From Bacteroidota bacterium (lineage in GTDB: Bacteria > Bacteroidota > Bacteroidia > Flavobacteriales > Flavobacteriaceae): a stretch of 9,424 nt of DNA. The stretch is taken from assembly GCA_009936675.1 (NCBI GenBank), contig JAACDY010000086.1, positions 1 through 9,424 of the forward strand, in the 5' to 3' direction. Positions 1 to 6,718 of this stretch are shown here, piece by piece. Made by a program: the position numbers and the translations under genes. Numbering within the stretch: position 1 is the first letter of the stretch; the number at the start of each line of letters is the position of its first letter. Under the pieces are notes generated by a model. It was not told where the DNA came from. It did no database searches and saw nothing but the letters and a program-made list of their open reading frames with translations.

Positions 1-672
1 AATGCTTACAAAACCTTTCCCAAAGGCAGCATTCACATTATTGGGGTGGAATCCGAAAAGACACCAGAAAATCAACACTTGGCCATGTTTTTCGATGGGC
101 ATTATTTTATTGGGGCAGACAATGGTATTTTTGCCATGATCAAAGGGGATTTAAAATCCGATAAAATGGTGGCCATCAATATCCACGACAAAATGCCCAC
201 CTCCTACCCTGTGTTGGAGGTATTTGTTTGGGTAGCGGCGCACATTTCTCGCAAGGGTACCCTGGAAGTGGTGGGAAAATCTGTAGATCAAATTAAAGAA
301 ATCAAAGAGCTGAGACCTGTCATCAACCCTCAAGGAGATCAAATCTTAGGAGCGGTGATTTATGTGGATAATTACGGCAACGTAATCACCAACATCACCC
401 GAAAAATTTTCAATGAAGTAGGAAAATCAAGACCCTTCACTATTTTTGCAAGAAATGTTAAGTTCCGAAAAGTGGTTGAGACTTACAGCGATGCCATTGA
501 TTTTTCTATCCCCAAAGAAAAAAGAGATGAAGACGGAAAAAAAGTTGCGCTTTTCAACGATGCCGACCACCTCGAATTGGCCATTTACAAAAGCAATACC
601 CAAACGGTAGGAAGCGCACAATCCCTGTTTGGTTTGGAATACCGAGAAACCGTAACCGTAAAATTTGAATAG
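1..672 (+). CDS. SAM hydroxide adenosyltransferase (DUF62 family), 5'-truncated
   Basis: The family cleaves S-adenosyl-L-methionine with hydroxide to give adenosine and methionine, in the cytoplasm. The frame is open from the first base (reading NAYKTFPKGSIHI), so the true start lies upstream; 223 residues are visible. A GTG at 46 is internal, because the residues before it already match the family. Visible marks are the GADNG motif (112-126), which belongs to the N-terminal SAM-binding domain, and DNYGNVITNI (367-396), typical of the start of the C-terminal domain. The gene ends in TAG one base before the gldF ATG, so it is probably co-transcribed with gldF and gldG. Its physiological role in Bacteroidota is not clear to me; the link to gliding rests on position only. 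Family assignment is confident, the role is not. Confidence 0.88.
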   Translation, partial: NAYKTFPKGSIHIIGVESEKTPENQHLAMFFDGHYFIGADNGIFAMIKGDLKSDKMVAINIHDKMPTSYPVLEVFVWVAAHISRKGTLEVVGKSVDQIKEIKELRPVINPQGDQILGAVIYVDNYGNVITNITRKIFNEVGKSRPFTIFARNVKFRKVVETYSDAIDFSIPKEKRDEDGKKVALFNDADHLELAIYKSNTQTVGSAQSLFGLEYRETVTVKFE

Positions 673-673
673 T

Positions 674-1414
674 ATGTGGGCAATGGTCAAAAGAGAGTGG
701 TTTGTTTTTTTCAGTACCCCCCTAGGCTATCTCAGCCTGGGATTTTTCCTGACGCTCTCCACGCTTTTCCTGTGGTTTTTGGATACCGACTTCAACCTGC
801 TCAATGCAGGATTTGCCGATCTCAACGCCTTTTTTGTCTTGGCTCCTTGGTTGTTGTTACTGCTTGTTCCCGCCTTATCCATGCGCAGTTTTGCTGACGA
901 AAAACGCTCAGGAACTCTGGAATTATTGTTGACCAAACCTCTAAGCCTGTGGCAAATCCTTTTGGGGAAATACATTGTCAATCTGATGCTATTGTTGACG
1001 GCCTTGCTACCAACAGTGGTTTATTTTTTTGCCATCGACGCCCTAAAGCTGGGCGACAATCCCATAGATTGGGGTAGTGCCATCTCCGCCTATTGGGGAT
1101 TGTTGTGTGTAGGAGCCAGTTTTATTGCCCTTGGAATTTTATCGGCCCTGCTCACCAAAAGTCAAGCCACCGCTTTTATGTTGGCCCTCTTGCTTTGTTT
1201 TGTCCAATTCTATGTTTGGAAAGGCATTGCCGATCTTATGCAAGATCAAAGTCTTTACCGTTTTTTCAATGCTGTGGGAATTTTTGATCATTACCTCCAA
1301 CTTCGGCAAGGTGTTATAACCCTCAAGGATACGGTCTATTTTTTGGGTTTTAACTATATCGTACTCTATATCAGTAAACAGTTGTTGAACAACATCAAAA
1401 ATCAAGAGCTTTGA
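674..1414 (+). CDS. gldF: GldF, ABC-2 type permease of the gliding motility transporter
   Basis: GldF is an inner-membrane permease thought to work with GldG and the ATPase GldA in an ABC transporter linked to gliding in Flavobacterium; its substrate is unknown. The 246-residue protein has about six hydrophobic segments, near residues 18-36, 51-69, 100-121, 137-160, 166-184 and 220-236. The cytoplasmic stretch RSFADEKRSGTLELLLTKP (71-89) is characteristic of the ABC-2 permease group that contains GldF and NosY. I chose the ATG at 674, one base after the upstream stop. A TTG at 665 would extend it by three residues over the previous gene, and an ATG at 683 is also possible. Its TGA overlaps the start of gldG, which implies translational coupling. 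No ATPase gene is present in the window. Confidence 0.93.
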   Translation: MWAMVKREWFVFFSTPLGYLSLGFFLTLSTLFLWFLDTDFNLLNAGFADLNAFFVLAPWLLLLLVPALSMRSFADEKRSGTLELLLTKPLSLWQILLGKYIVNLMLLLTALLPTVVYFFAIDALKLGDNPIDWGSAISAYWGLLCVGASFIALGILSALLTKSQATAFMLALLLCFVQFYVWKGIADLMQDQSLYRFFNAVGIFDHYLQLRQGVITLKDTVYFLGFNYIVLYISKQLLNNIKNQEL

Positions 1415-3069
1415 AAAACAAGATGCAAGGGTTGAAAAACCTACTCATTCCATTGTTGTTGATCGTTCTTGCTCAAGGTGTTGATTACCGTTTGGACATG
1501 ACCCAAGACCAACGCTATACCCTAAACGACAACACCAAAGATCTGTTATCTGAACTGGAACAACCTCTGAAAATTGATATTTTTTTAACTGGGCAACTCC
1601 CTGCAGATTATCTGCGTTTGCAACGCGAAATCACGACACTGATCAAAGGAATGGAAGAACATACCGATCAGTTGGTGGTGAGCTTTGTCGATCCCTTTGA
1701 GGGAACCGTTAGTACTCAGGCACTGATCGATGAAATGACACAGTTTGGTCTCCCTCCCGAATATATCATAGACGATCAAAAACAAGCCCTCGAACAAACA
1801 GTTGTTTTCCCGTGGGCCATGGTCAACGACGGTAATAAGTCTCTGAGAATTCCATTGCTGGAAAAAGTATTGGGAGATGGCGAGCAACAAAAGATCAACC
1901 GCTCCATCGCTCAATTGGAATTTCATTTTTTCGATGCCTTTTTTAAGATCACCCAAAAGCAAAAACCCACCCTGGCAGTATTGACCTCCCACGGTACCTC
2001 GGAAGCATTGAAAATTGCCGATTTTATGCGCAGTCTTCAACCCTACTACCAACTGGCCTCTTTTGACCTGAAAGCATTAGAAAACCATCCTGAAAAAACA
2101 CTAGAAAACCTGAAACGATTTGCCTTATTGATGGTATCCAATCCTACAGCGGCTTTTAGCGAAACCGAAAAATACCTGTTGGATCAACACCTCATGCAGG
2201 GGGGCAAACAGTGGTGGGCCATCAATGCGGTCGCTGTCAATCGGGACAGTTTGTTCAATTCTAGTGGTTCGGCCGTAGCAGTAGGGCGTTCGCTCAATAT
2301 GGAAAATGCTTTTTTTAAATACGGTTTTAGATTACAAAAAAACCTGGTCAAAGACATGTATTGTGCTCCGGTGGTACTGGCCAGTGGATCCCAAAGCGAA
2401 GCCCAATACCTCCCCTATCCCTGGCCTTATTACCCGCTGGTCAAACCCATACAAAAAGAACTATTTGGAAATCAAGCCGGAGACGTATTAATCCCCTTTC
2501 CCTCCTCTATCGATACCCTTAAAAATACACTGGACAAAACCATACTCATCGGCAGTTCTGATTTTTCACAATCAATACAAACTCCTGCACCAATTGCCCT
2601 AAAGGAAGCTTCGGAAAAATTAAACCCGTCTCTATTCGATCAAAAATCTCAAATATTGGGGCTTTTACTGGAAGGAAGATTCGACTCAGCCTTCAACAAT
2701 CGAATTCCACCCGTAAAACTGGAGAAAAAAAGCACAACAGGCCAAAGTCAGATGATGGTTTTTTCCAGCGGTGCTATAGCTGAAAACCAAGTGGACAAAG
2801 GCAATCCTCTTGAACTAGGATATGACAAATGGACCAATAATTTTTATTTTAACAAAGTATTTCTCCAACAAACGGTTCATCATTTGATGGGCAATCAAAA
2901 ACTGCTTCAACTCCAGAACAAAAGCGTGGAACTGCCCCGCTTGGATTTTCAAAAAGTGGCGCAGCGATCTGATTGGTTAAAGATCCTAATGCTATTGATT
3001 CCATTGGTCATTTTATTGCTTTTGGGTGCTTTGGTTTTCCGTTGGAGAATCCGCAGATTTGGTCAATAA
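1411..3069 (+). CDS. gldG: GldG, gliding-associated ABC transporter substrate-binding/auxiliary protein
   Basis: GldG is the membrane-anchored auxiliary component partnering GldF; it belongs to the ABC_transp_aux type family. The 552-residue product has an N-terminal membrane segment (about 10-22), followed by the family signature VDYRLDMTQDQRYTLND (24-40). A large, probably periplasmic, domain then runs to a C-terminal membrane helix (about 524-544) and a basic tail, RWRIRRFGQ. The motif YPWPYYPL in the second half is also typical of GldG. The frame opens with TTG at 1411, which overlaps the gldF TGA as TTGA. An ATG at 1423 with an A-rich lead (GAAAAACAAG) gives a protein four residues shorter and is an equally good start for this phylum. 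The gene looks intact and ends in TAA. Function is assigned by family; the transported substrate is not known. Confidence 0.92.
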   Translation: MKNKMQGLKNLLIPLLLIVLAQGVDYRLDMTQDQRYTLNDNTKDLLSELEQPLKIDIFLTGQLPADYLRLQREITTLIKGMEEHTDQLVVSFVDPFEGTVSTQALIDEMTQFGLPPEYIIDDQKQALEQTVVFPWAMVNDGNKSLRIPLLEKVLGDGEQQKINRSIAQLEFHFFDAFFKITQKQKPTLAVLTSHGTSEALKIADFMRSLQPYYQLASFDLKALENHPEKTLENLKRFALLMVSNPTAAFSETEKYLLDQHLMQGGKQWWAINAVAVNRDSLFNSSGSAVAVGRSLNMENAFFKYGFRLQKNLVKDMYCAPVVLASGSQSEAQYLPYPWPYYPLVKPIQKELFGNQAGDVLIPFPSSIDTLKNTLDKTILIGSSDFSQSIQTPAPIALKEASEKLNPSLFDQKSQILGLLLEGRFDSAFNNRIPPVKLEKKSTTGQSQMMVFSSGAIAENQVDKGNPLELGYDKWTNNFYFNKVFLQQTVHHLMGNQKLLQLQNKSVELPRLDFQKVAQRSDWLKILMLLIPLVILLLLGALVFRWRIRRFGQ

Positions 3070-3088
3070 CTTTTAATAACTTCATTTT

Positions 3089-3116
3089 TTTGCAAGTGGG
3101 CTTCGGTTTATATTTA
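3089..3116 (+). promoter_or_regulatory. Possible dnaN promoter
   Basis: In the 67-base gap between gldG and dnaN, TTTG (3089-3092) is followed after 16 bases by TATATTTA (3109-3116). The latter differs from the Bacteroidota -7 consensus TAnnTTTG only in its last base. The spacer is slightly short for this promoter class. If used, it would give a leader of roughly 15 bases and let dnaN be expressed apart from the gld genes. The evidence is weak because the region is AT-rich. Confidence 0.28.
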
Positions 3117-3136
3117 CGCAAACTAAGCAAGTGCCC

Positions 3137-4255
3137 ATGAAATTCATTGTTTCCAGCGAATCATTACTCAAAGAACTCCAGATTTTGGGAGGAATCATCA
3201 ACAATACCAATACCCTCCCCATCTTGGATAATTTTTTATTCCATCTCAATGGAAGCAAATTGGTTTTGACGGCTTCCGACCTCGAAACCTCCATGTCCGC
3301 CACCATAGAAGTGGAATCGCAAGACAATGGTATGATCGCCCTTCCGGCTCGACTGATTTTGGATACCCTAAAAACCTTTCCCGAACAACCCTTGACTTTT
3401 GTCAAATCAGAAAACAACACGGTTGAAATCAGTGCCAACAATGGTAAGTATGCCGTAGCCTATCTCAATGGTGAGGATTTCCCCAAAGCTGCCCAAGTCA
3501 ATGACCCCATCAAAACACATATCAACGGTCAGATTTTGGCAACGGCCATCAACGCCACCCTTTTTGCGTCGGGCAATGACGACCTCAGACCAGTGATGAG
3601 TGGTGTGTTTTTTCAATTCAACACTACTGAATTGACTTTCGTGGCCACCGATGCTCACAAATTGGTCAAATACACCCGTACGGACATACAGGCAGACAAT
3701 AATGCCGAATTCATCATGCCCAAAAAACCCCTTCAATTACTCAAAGGAATACTGCAAGGTGTTGACGAGGATGTGGTGATAGAATACAATGAAACCAATG
3801 CAGAATTTAGTTTCGGTAACGTCAGAATGACCTGTCGATTGGTCGAAGGCAAATACCCCACCTATGAGGCAGTCATTCCAAAAGAAAATCCCAATGTGAT
3901 GCAGATTGCCCGAACCGAATTTCTCAATTCTGTCCGAAGAGTCAGTATCTTTTCCAACAAAACCACCCATCAGGTTCGACTTAAAATGGCGGGAGCCGAA
4001 CTCCAAGTTTCTGCTGAAGATTTTGATTACAGCAATAAAGCTGAGGAGAGATTGGGTTGTGAGTACATAGGAGACGATTTACAAATCGGATTCAACTCCC
4101 GGTTTTTGATCGAAATGCTAAACAATATTGTTTGTGAGGAAATCAAACTCTCCATGTCTCTGTCCAACCGAGCTGGGATCATTACTCCCATGGATCATGT
4201 TGAAGAAGGAGAAAACATTACCATGCTGGTGATGCCGGTCATGCTCAATGACTAA
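3137..4255 (+). CDS. dnaN: DNA polymerase III beta subunit (sliding clamp)
   Basis: DnaN forms the ring-shaped dimer that tethers DNA polymerase III and other repair and replication proteins to DNA. The 372-residue length is normal for the family. The N-terminus MKFIVSSESLLKELQ and the stretch TLPILDNFLF are conserved, as is the C-terminal hydrophobic end MLVMPVML. Three clamp folds are expected at roughly 1-120, 121-245 and 246-372. I chose the ATG at 3137 because it gives the standard MKFIV start; a GTG at 3131 would add two residues with no homology support. The gene sits after gldG and away from dnaA, as is common in Bacteroidota. It converges with the minus-strand PLP gene pair across a 92-base gap. 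Confidence 0.97.
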   Translation: MKFIVSSESLLKELQILGGIINNTNTLPILDNFLFHLNGSKLVLTASDLETSMSATIEVESQDNGMIALPARLILDTLKTFPEQPLTFVKSENNTVEISANNGKYAVAYLNGEDFPKAAQVNDPIKTHINGQILATAINATLFASGNDDLRPVMSGVFFQFNTTELTFVATDAHKLVKYTRTDIQADNNAEFIMPKKPLQLLKGILQGVDEDVVIEYNETNAEFSFGNVRMTCRLVEGKYPTYEAVIPKENPNVMQIARTEFLNSVRRVSIFSNKTTHQVRLKMAGAELQVSAEDFDYSNKAEERLGCEYIGDDLQIGFNSRFLIEMLNNIVCEEIKLSMSLSNRAGIITPMDHVEEGENITMLVMPVMLND

Positions 4256-4347
4256 ATAAAATCGATTTTACTTGTCAATGGGTCAGATGTTTTCCATTAT
4301 CCCAAATAGTAATCCGTGAAACTTCGATATGAAGGTGCTAAACGTGC
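4256..4347. other. Convergent intergenic region without a clear terminator
   Basis: These 92 bases separate dnaN from the 3' end of the minus-strand acyltransferase gene. They contain a perfect 14-base palindrome, TAAAATCGATTTTA (4257-4270), starting just after the dnaN stop. There is also a weak 5-base-pair inverted repeat, AATGG/CCATT (4277-4281 and 4294-4298). Neither has the GC-rich stem plus T-run of a standard intrinsic terminator. Termination here may be Rho-dependent or rely on weak structure. Confidence 0.5.
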
Positions 4348-5607
4348 TTACTTAACAGCTGCCAAAAGGGCTTGTGATATTCGCTTGTAAGTTCCGTTTT
4401 CCAATTTTTCTCTGATATTGGCAAAAGCCTTTATGGTTTCATTCACATCCTCTAAGGTATGAGAGGCTGTTGGAATCAAACGCAACAAAATCAATCCTTT
4501 AGGAATCACTGGATAAACCACTATGGAACAGAAAATCCCATGGTTTTCTCTCAAATCTTTGACCAATGCCATGGCTTCGGGTATGCTTCCCTTGAGGTAA
4601 ACTGGGGTTACACAGCTTTGGGTCTTGCCAATATCAAAACCGTTGGCTTTGAGACCGTTTTGGAGAGCGTTGACATTTTCCCAAAGTTTGGCTTTAAACT
4701 CAGGTTGACTTCTGAGCATATCCAGTCTTTTGAGCGCTCCTTTGACCAATTGCATCTGGAGAGATTTGGCAAACATCTGAGAACGCATATTGTACCTCAG
4801 ATAGTCTATGATTTCCTTATCGGCGGCAATAAAAGCCCCGGTTGAAGCCATTGATTTGGCAAAAGTGGCAAAATAAACATCGATATCGTCCTGTATGCCC
4901 TGCTCTATCCCTGCTCCAGCTCCGTTCTTACCCAATGTTCCAAACCCATGAGCATCGTCAACCAAAAAACGAAATTTGTATTTGCTTTTGAGCGCTGCAA
5001 TTTCTTTGAGCTTTCCTTGCTCTCCCCGCATACCAAAAACCCCTTCCGAGATCACCAAAATGCCTCCTCCGGTTTGTTCAGCTACCTTTTGGGCACGCTG
5101 TAGGTTTTTTTCAAGACTTTCAACATCATTGTGTTTATAGGTAAATCGTTTGCCCAAATGAAGTCTTACCCCATCTACTATACAGGCGTGTGCATCTACA
5201 TCATAGACAATTACATCGTCTTTACCGACCAGAGTATCAATGGTTGAAAGAATTCCTTGGTAACCAAAATTGAGTAAATAGGCAGATTCTTTGTTGACAA
5301 ACTCGGCCAGTTCACGCTCCAATTGCTCGTGGAGATCGGTATGGCCAGACATCATTCTCGCCCCCATGGGATAGGCAGAACCGTATTCGGCTGCCGCCTC
5401 GGCATCTACTTTTCTCACTTCAGGGTGATTGGCCAAGCCCAAGTAGTCATTGACGCTCCAGGTGATAACCTCTTTACCCATAAAGTACATACGGTTACTG
5501 ATGGGGCCTTCCAACTTTGGAAAAACAAAATAGCCTTCTGCGTGTTTAGCCCATTTTCCAACAGGCCCTTTGTTTTCATAAAATCTATCAAATAAATCCT
5601 TCATCAT
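4348..5607 (-). CDS. Alpha-oxoamine synthase, probable cysteate/serine fatty acyltransferase (sulfonolipid synthesis)
   Basis: This is a fold-type I PLP enzyme of the group containing serine palmitoyltransferase, BioF and Kbl. These enzymes condense an amino acid with an acyl thioester and release CO2. The 419-residue protein shows SVNDYLGLANHPEV (51-64), DVDAHACIVDG (136-146) with His140 placed to stack on the cofactor, VDDAHGFG (216-223) with Asp217 and His220, and TFAKSMAS (248-255) with Lys251 as the Schiff-base lysine. All catalytic residues are present. The neighbouring cysteine-synthase-like gene, 23 bases upstream, points to cysteate as the amino acid, making this a candidate cysteate-C-fatty acyltransferase (called CapB or SulA in studied Bacteroidota) that forms the capnine precursor. 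Serine palmitoyltransferase is the main alternative; BioF or Kbl is less likely because no biotin or threonine genes are nearby. Two ATGs (5607 and 5604) compete as the start. Class is certain, substrate moderately supported. Confidence 0.85.
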   Translation of the reverse strand: MMKDLFDRFYENKGPVGKWAKHAEGYFVFPKLEGPISNRMYFMGKEVITWSVNDYLGLANHPEVRKVDAEAAAEYGSAYPMGARMMSGHTDLHEQLERELAEFVNKESAYLLNFGYQGILSTIDTLVGKDDVIVYDVDAHACIVDGVRLHLGKRFTYKHNDVESLEKNLQRAQKVAEQTGGGILVISEGVFGMRGEQGKLKEIAALKSKYKFRFLVDDAHGFGTLGKNGAGAGIEQGIQDDIDVYFATFAKSMASTGAFIAADKEIIDYLRYNMRSQMFAKSLQMQLVKGALKRLDMLRSQPEFKAKLWENVNALQNGLKANGFDIGKTQSCVTPVYLKGSIPEAMALVKDLRENHGIFCSIVVYPVIPKGLILLRLIPTASHTLEDVNETIKAFANIREKLENGTYKRISQALLAAVK

Positions 5608-5611
5608 TAAA

Positions 5612-5618
5612 TCCTTCT
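5612..5618 (-). promoter_or_regulatory. Shine-Dalgarno-like site before the acyltransferase
   Basis: The minus strand reads AGAAGGA in the 23-base gap after the upstream stop. It lies 4 bases before the first ATG (5607) and 7 before the second (5604), so if used it favours the second. Shine-Dalgarno sites are uncommon in this phylum, so this may be chance. Confidence 0.35.
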
Positions 5619-5630
5619 ATTGTAAGATGC

Positions 5631-6683
5631 TTATATGTATTCGATTTTGTTTGGGGCTTCTTGATTGGCAGCATCAAAGAAACCTTGTTCATCCATCCAA
5701 TCATCACTGTATATCTTGCTCATGTAGCGGGAACCGTGATCGGGGAAAATGATAACTACACAATCGTCTTCTTTGAACTTTTCTTTTTGATTGAGTTGCT
5801 TTACGGCTTGCATGGCAGCGCCAGAAGTATAACCAACAAACAAGCCTTCTTTTCGGGTAACTTCTCGAGCTGTGTGGGCACTGTCCTCATCCGTAACCTT
5901 GATAAAGGTGTCAATAGAATCAAAATCTGTTGCCGTTGGAATAAGGTTTTTTCCCAATCCTTCAATGCGGTAGGGATAAATTTCATCAGTATCCAACTCT
6001 CGTGTCTCATGATATTTTTTGAGAACAGACCCATAGGCATCAACACCGATAATTTCAATATCGGGGTTTTGTTCTTTAAGGTATTTGGCACAGCCAGAAA
6101 TGGTTCCACCAGTGCCAGAACAGGCCACCAGATGAGTGATTTTACCATCTGTCTGATCCCAAATCTCAGGGCCAGTGGTTCTGTAATGGGCTTCTATATT
6201 GAGGTTGTTAAAATATTGATTGATATAAACCGAGTCTTTGATTTCGTTGTGGAGCGTTTTGGCGACTTGATAGTAGGATCTAGAATCTTGTGCAGAGACA
6301 TTGGCAGGGCAAACATAGACTTTAGCACCCATTGCGTGCAACATATCAATTTTGTCTTTGGAGGACTTTGAACTCACAGCCAAAATACAATCATAACCTT
6401 TGATTAGGGAAACCATGGCCAAACTAAAACCCGTATTACCAGAAGTGGTTTCAATAATGGTATCACCGGGTTTGAGAATACCTTTTTTTTCGGCTTGCTC
6501 AATGATATGAAGGGCAATTCTATCTTTGTTGGAATGGCCTGGATTAAAGGCCTCAAATTTGGTAAAAAAGTTTCCAGTAAAACCTTCAACTACTTTTTCC
6601 AATCGGATCATGGGGGTACCGCCGATTAATGATAATACGTCTTCATTAATCTTCGTTCCTCTGTAGGATTTGTTTTTTTCCAT
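5631..6683 (-). CDS. Cysteine-synthase-fold PLP enzyme, candidate cysteate synthase
   Basis: The protein is a fold-type II PLP enzyme of the cysteine synthase / cystathionine beta-synthase family. These enzymes replace the beta-substituent of an activated serine with a nucleophile. In 350 residues it shows NPGHSNKDRI (47-56) with Lys53 as the PLP lysine, TSGNTG (80-85) for the substrate carboxylate, GTGGT (190-194) for the PLP phosphate, and YTSGAA (285-290) with Ser287 near the pyridine nitrogen. It has no C-terminal CBS domain pair. The sequence context VDAYGS and PDHGSRYMSK differs from standard CysK. Being directly upstream of an alpha-oxoamine synthase gene suggests that it supplies cysteate from an activated serine such as O-phosphoserine plus sulfite, as described for CapA in capnine synthesis. 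Ordinary cysteine synthase activity remains possible. It is 35 bases downstream of the peptidase gene and may share its transcript. Confidence 0.82.
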   Translation of the reverse strand: MEKNKSYRGTKINEDVLSLIGGTPMIRLEKVVEGFTGNFFTKFEAFNPGHSNKDRIALHIIEQAEKKGILKPGDTIIETTSGNTGFSLAMVSLIKGYDCILAVSSKSSKDKIDMLHAMGAKVYVCPANVSAQDSRSYYQVAKTLHNEIKDSVYINQYFNNLNIEAHYRTTGPEIWDQTDGKITHLVACSGTGGTISGCAKYLKEQNPDIEIIGVDAYGSVLKKYHETRELDTDEIYPYRIEGLGKNLIPTATDFDSIDTFIKVTDEDSAHTAREVTRKEGLFVGYTSGAAMQAVKQLNQKEKFKEDDCVVIIFPDHGSRYMSKIYSDDWMDEQGFFDAANQEAPNKIEYI

Positions 6684-6693
6684 CTTTACGCTG

Positions 6694-6701
6694 CAAAAAT
6701 A
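6694..6701 (-). promoter_or_regulatory. Candidate -7 element for the cysteate synthase-like gene
   Basis: The minus strand reads TATTTTTG, an exact match to the Bacteroidota -7 consensus TAnnTTTG, ending 10 bases before the ATG at 6683. I see no TTTG -33 element at the usual distance, since the nearest upstream one is about 29 bases away. A start here would give a very short leader of about 5 bases. It would separate this gene pair from the peptidase gene. Confidence 0.33.
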
Positions 6702-6718
6702 ACACTTTTTTTTAAAGA

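Noticed and set aside
1585..2052. 155-codon open frame on the minus strand inside gldG
   Set aside because: It is antisense to clear GldG coding sequence and the translation resembles no family I know.
4257..4270. Palindrome TAAAATCGATTTTA after dnaN as an intrinsic terminator
   Set aside because: The stem is short and AT-rich with no proper loop and no following T-run; kept only as a note in the intergenic entry.
4348..5607. Assignment of the alpha-oxoamine synthase as BioF or Kbl
   Set aside because: No biotin or threonine degradation genes are near, and the partner cysteine-synthase-like gene fits sulfonolipid synthesis better; not fully excluded.
5661..6371. 236-codon open frame on the plus strand
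   Set aside because: It is antisense to the well-supported PLP enzyme gene, has no recognisable domain and no start signal; a shadow frame.
6703..6718. A/T tract after the peptidase stop as a terminator
   Set aside because: On the transcribed minus strand it reads as an A-run, not a T-run, and there is no hairpin before it.
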